A stretch of 38,019 nt of DNA. It comes from an uncultured Prevotella sp. GTDB taxonomy: Bacteria > Bacteroidota > Bacteroidia > Bacteroidales > Bacteroidaceae. Below are positions 36,056 through 38,019 of this stretch, piece by piece. The translations under genes were made by a program, and so were the position numbers. The stretch lies in NCBI GenBank assembly GCA_938028745.1, contig CALIZL010000004.1, positions 1 to 38,019 of the forward strand. Reading direction: 5' to 3'. Under the pieces are notes generated by a model. That model was not told where the DNA came from. It was given only the letters and a program-made list of their open reading frames with translations, and did no database searches. Each line of letters opens with the position of its first letter. Within the stretch, counting starts at the first letter, position 1.

Positions 36056-36413
36056 ACAGCGTGTGTTTTGTCAAGTATTATTACAGCAATTAACTTTCTG
36101 GGGATTATGGGTTTGTTAGTTTGTGCGTTGTTGAGATATTCAGTTAATGAGTAGTTAAGTTTAAGGCTTAGAGGGTAAGTTATTAAACCTATCTTTTCAT
36201 ACTCCTTGTATACGCTGTCATTGAATCACGCTTAAAGCAATGCCTTTTGCTGTCTTTCTGTTTTTGTCTGGTATCTTTCACTTGCCTTTTCGATGGCATA
36301 GCCCAACGATGCTCACTCAAAATGCAGGCGAAAGATGCCAGATAAATCCCCAAAAACTGACAAAGACGTTTTTTAGGACTTGCCTTTAGCCACTGGCTAT
36401 CGCAAAAACAGAC
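36056..36413. other. gene-free stretch with a long imperfect inverted repeat
   Basis: The only structure seen is an inverted repeat at 36252-36367. The left arm GTCTTT..GTTTTTG..TCTGGTATCTTTC pairs with right-arm counterparts, followed by GTTTTTT. It lies 47 bp beyond the recombinase stop. The T-run fits plus-strand rather than minus-strand termination. Confidence 0.55.
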
Positions 36414-37340
36414 TTACTTATTGAGGTATTTAAGCATTTTTGTGATACACCGTTTCTTCTGATCCATGTTGGGGTGAACGTAGAGATTGAGGGTTGTCGT
36501 GATGTTCGCATGCCCAAGCAACACGCTTACTGTTTTATAGTCGCAGTTGCTTTCAATGCAGCGCGTAGCAAAACTGTGGCGCAGTCCGTGATATTTCAGC
36601 CGAGGAATATCCAAATGTCCCATCAACCGATGGAAATAGTTTCGGTAGGTTCGTGGCTCTGTGGGTTTTTCTTCATTGGTTAGCACATAGAAACTTGCGT
36701 TTACCACTTTTTTCAGTGGCTTCACCATAGCCAATAGTTCTTTGTTCATCGGTATCTCACGGCAAGATTTCTTAGTCTTTGGTGTGTTTATAACCAGCTC
36801 CGTGTGTTTGCGCTCACCTTCTACGATATAGATACGCTCGATGGTACGGCTTACGGTGATTGTGCCTGTGTCTGTGTTGATGTCGGCCCACATCAAACCG
36901 CATATCTCACCAATCCGCAAGCCAGTGGTCAGGCTGATGTAGATGCCAAGGTTGCGAAATGTGAAGTTCTGCCTGATGAAATCGAGTATCTTTTTGTGTT
37001 GTGCCACCGTCAGCACTTCTATTTCTCTGTTGCCCTCTGTGGTTGGGTACTTGATGTCCCACTCGCAATAGTTCATCCAACCGTTCTTCACTCCAAACTT
37101 CATCACCATTCTCAATACGATGAGCATGTCTTTCACCGTTTTAATGCTGAGCCCGGCATTGAGTTTTTGCAACACAAATTCTTGTACTAGTTTCTCACTA
37201 AGAACGTCACAATCACCAAACGATGACAGTAAATGGTTCTCTAAAATCAACACATAAGCAGCATAGGTGGACTGCTTAACGTAGCGTTGCTTTTCACTTT
37301 TCCAAGCCAACGCAATTTCTCTAATTGTTTTTGCTTTCAT
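36414..37340 (-). CDS. tyrosine site-specific recombinase (HsdS-locus invertase type)
   Basis: 308 aa. Core-binding SAM-like domain at about 1-100 and catalytic domain at about 110-300. Catalytic residues are all visible: Arg142 (TGLRIGE), Lys188 (TPKTKKS), His251 and Arg254 (HGLRHSF), His277 (LLGHANITTT) and the nucleophile Tyr287 (LNLYVHPN). Length and sequence style fit recombinases that shuffle type I restriction specificity genes in Bacteroidetes. The divergent start lies about 40 bp from an hsdS cassette without a start codon, which supports that role. It could instead be a small integrase of a mobile element, but no att site or other element genes were seen. Confidence 0.9.
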   Translation of the reverse strand: MKAKTIREIALAWKSEKQRYVKQSTYAAYVLILENHLLSSFGDCDVLSEKLVQEFVLQKLNAGLSIKTVKDMLIVLRMVMKFGVKNGWMNYCEWDIKYPTTEGNREIEVLTVAQHKKILDFIRQNFTFRNLGIYISLTTGLRIGEICGLMWADINTDTGTITVSRTIERIYIVEGERKHTELVINTPKTKKSCREIPMNKELLAMVKPLKKVVNASFYVLTNEEKPTEPRTYRNYFHRLMGHLDIPRLKYHGLRHSFATRCIESNCDYKTVSVLLGHANITTTLNLYVHPNMDQKKRCITKMLKYLNK

Positions 37341-37378
37341 ATTTAATCCTTAATCTAGAAAAGGTACATAATAATTAG

Positions 37379-38019
37379 AGAAAAGCATTAACTTATGTCC
37401 CAAATCTAAGATTTCCGGAGTTTGAGGGGGAGTGGGAGAAATGTATGGTCTCTGACTTGTTGGATTTCTATTCAACAAACTCTCTAAGTTGGGATAAATT
37501 GGAGTATGATACGGATGCTATTCAGAATTTGCATTATGGTTTAATTCATGTCGGATTGCCGATAATGGTTGACCTTAACAAAGACAAACTTCCAAACATT
37601 ATGGATGGCAACACTCCTAAGAATTATGAACTATGCCAAGAAGGTGATATCGCTTTTGCCGATGCATCAGAAGACACAAACGAAGTAGCTAAAGTTGTTG
37701 AATTTTATAATCTTGGCGAAAAGAAAGTGATTTGTGGCTTGCATACAATACATGGAAGAGATAGACAAGGGAAGACGGTTGTTGGTTATAAAGGGTATGC
37801 TTTCTCTTCCACAACATTCCACCATCAAATTAGAAAAATTGCACAAGGAACAAAGATATACTCTATCAGCTGTAAGAATTTCTCAGAATGTTACGTTGGT
37901 ATTCCGTCAAAAGATGAACAAACAAAAATAGTCACACTGCTCCGAATGATAGATGAGCGTATTGCTACCCAAAACAAAATCATTGAGGATTTGAAGAAAT
38001 TAAAGTCTGCGATTATAGA
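37379..38019 (+). CDS. HsdS type I restriction specificity subunit, start-less cassette (partial, runs off window)
   Basis: The frame is open from just after a TAG at 37376-37378 to the window end (213 codons). It starts with VPNLRFPEFEGEWE (37397-37438), the usual N-terminal HsdS motif, but there is no ATG before it; the first in-frame ATG is at 37445, inside the conserved region. A target recognition domain follows (about 37445-37900). Then comes the SKDEQTKIVTLLRMIDERI stretch and the coiled-coil start IIEDLKKLKSAI that separates the two recognition domains. Absence of a start codon suggests a silent donor copy awaiting recombination into an expressed hsdS. The downstream half is beyond the window. 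Confidence 0.85.

Noticed and set aside
1..38019. tRNA or rRNA genes
   Set aside because: No cloverleaf with a GGTTCRA-type T-loop in proper context and no rRNA signature were found on either strand by reading.

Overview
The window looks like chromosomal DNA of a Bacteroidetes bacterium, most likely Prevotella or a close relative. The reasons are three SusC/SusD pairs, ECF sigma factors paired with anti-sigma or barrel partners, NigD-like and DUF3823-like lipoproteins, TAnnTTTG-type promoter motifs with A-rich leaders, and very short operon spacings. No rRNA, tRNA or CRISPR was seen.

Layout. (1) 353-3025, minus strand: a three-gene operon of a NigD-like lipoprotein, an ECF sigma factor, and a single-pass membrane protein with a C-terminal outer-membrane barrel domain. 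(2) 3781-5016: an anaerobic sulfatase-maturating radical SAM enzyme, then a 9-bp repeat array and a secreted YD/RHS-like protein. (3) 6337-8271, minus: a secreted GH20 beta-hexosaminidase, followed by two small exported proteins of unknown function. (4) 10197-14978, plus: SusC/SusD pair 1 with a textbook Bacteroidetes promoter. (5) 14979-16629: a long gene-free, repeat-rich stretch. (6) 16630-26598, minus: a sigma / FecR / SusC with STN domain / SusD / DUF3823 locus, the classic trans-envelope signalling arrangement. An EcoRV-like restriction endonuclease and a Dam-family adenine methylase (24180-25906, plus strand) lie between the sigma and FecR genes. (7) 28179-35052, plus: SusC/SusD pair 3 and a serine-type sulfatase in one operon with a long leader and a strong terminator. 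(8) 36414-38019: a tyrosine recombinase next to a start-less HsdS (type I restriction specificity subunit) cassette that runs off the window, which looks like an invertible specificity locus.

How the genes fit together: the three Sus loci, GH20, sulfatase and sulfatase-maturating enzyme point to uptake and breakdown of sulfated, amino-sugar-containing glycans such as mucin or host glycosaminoglycans; this is inference. The sulfatase has Ser, not Cys, at the formylglycine position, so it needs an anSME-type activator, and one is encoded 29 kb away.

The least explained signal is noncoding. A dispersed element of about 0.6 kb occurs three times (about 15500-16128 inverted, 27087-27685, 35432-36055), once in each of the three longest gene-free gaps. 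Each copy has a core of eight consecutive 22-bp degenerate units. Nearby are 8-bp and 9-bp degenerate tandem arrays and a hairpin-bearing MITE-like repeat present as inverted copies 16 kb apart. All similarity statements come from reading by eye; no alignments or database searches were run.
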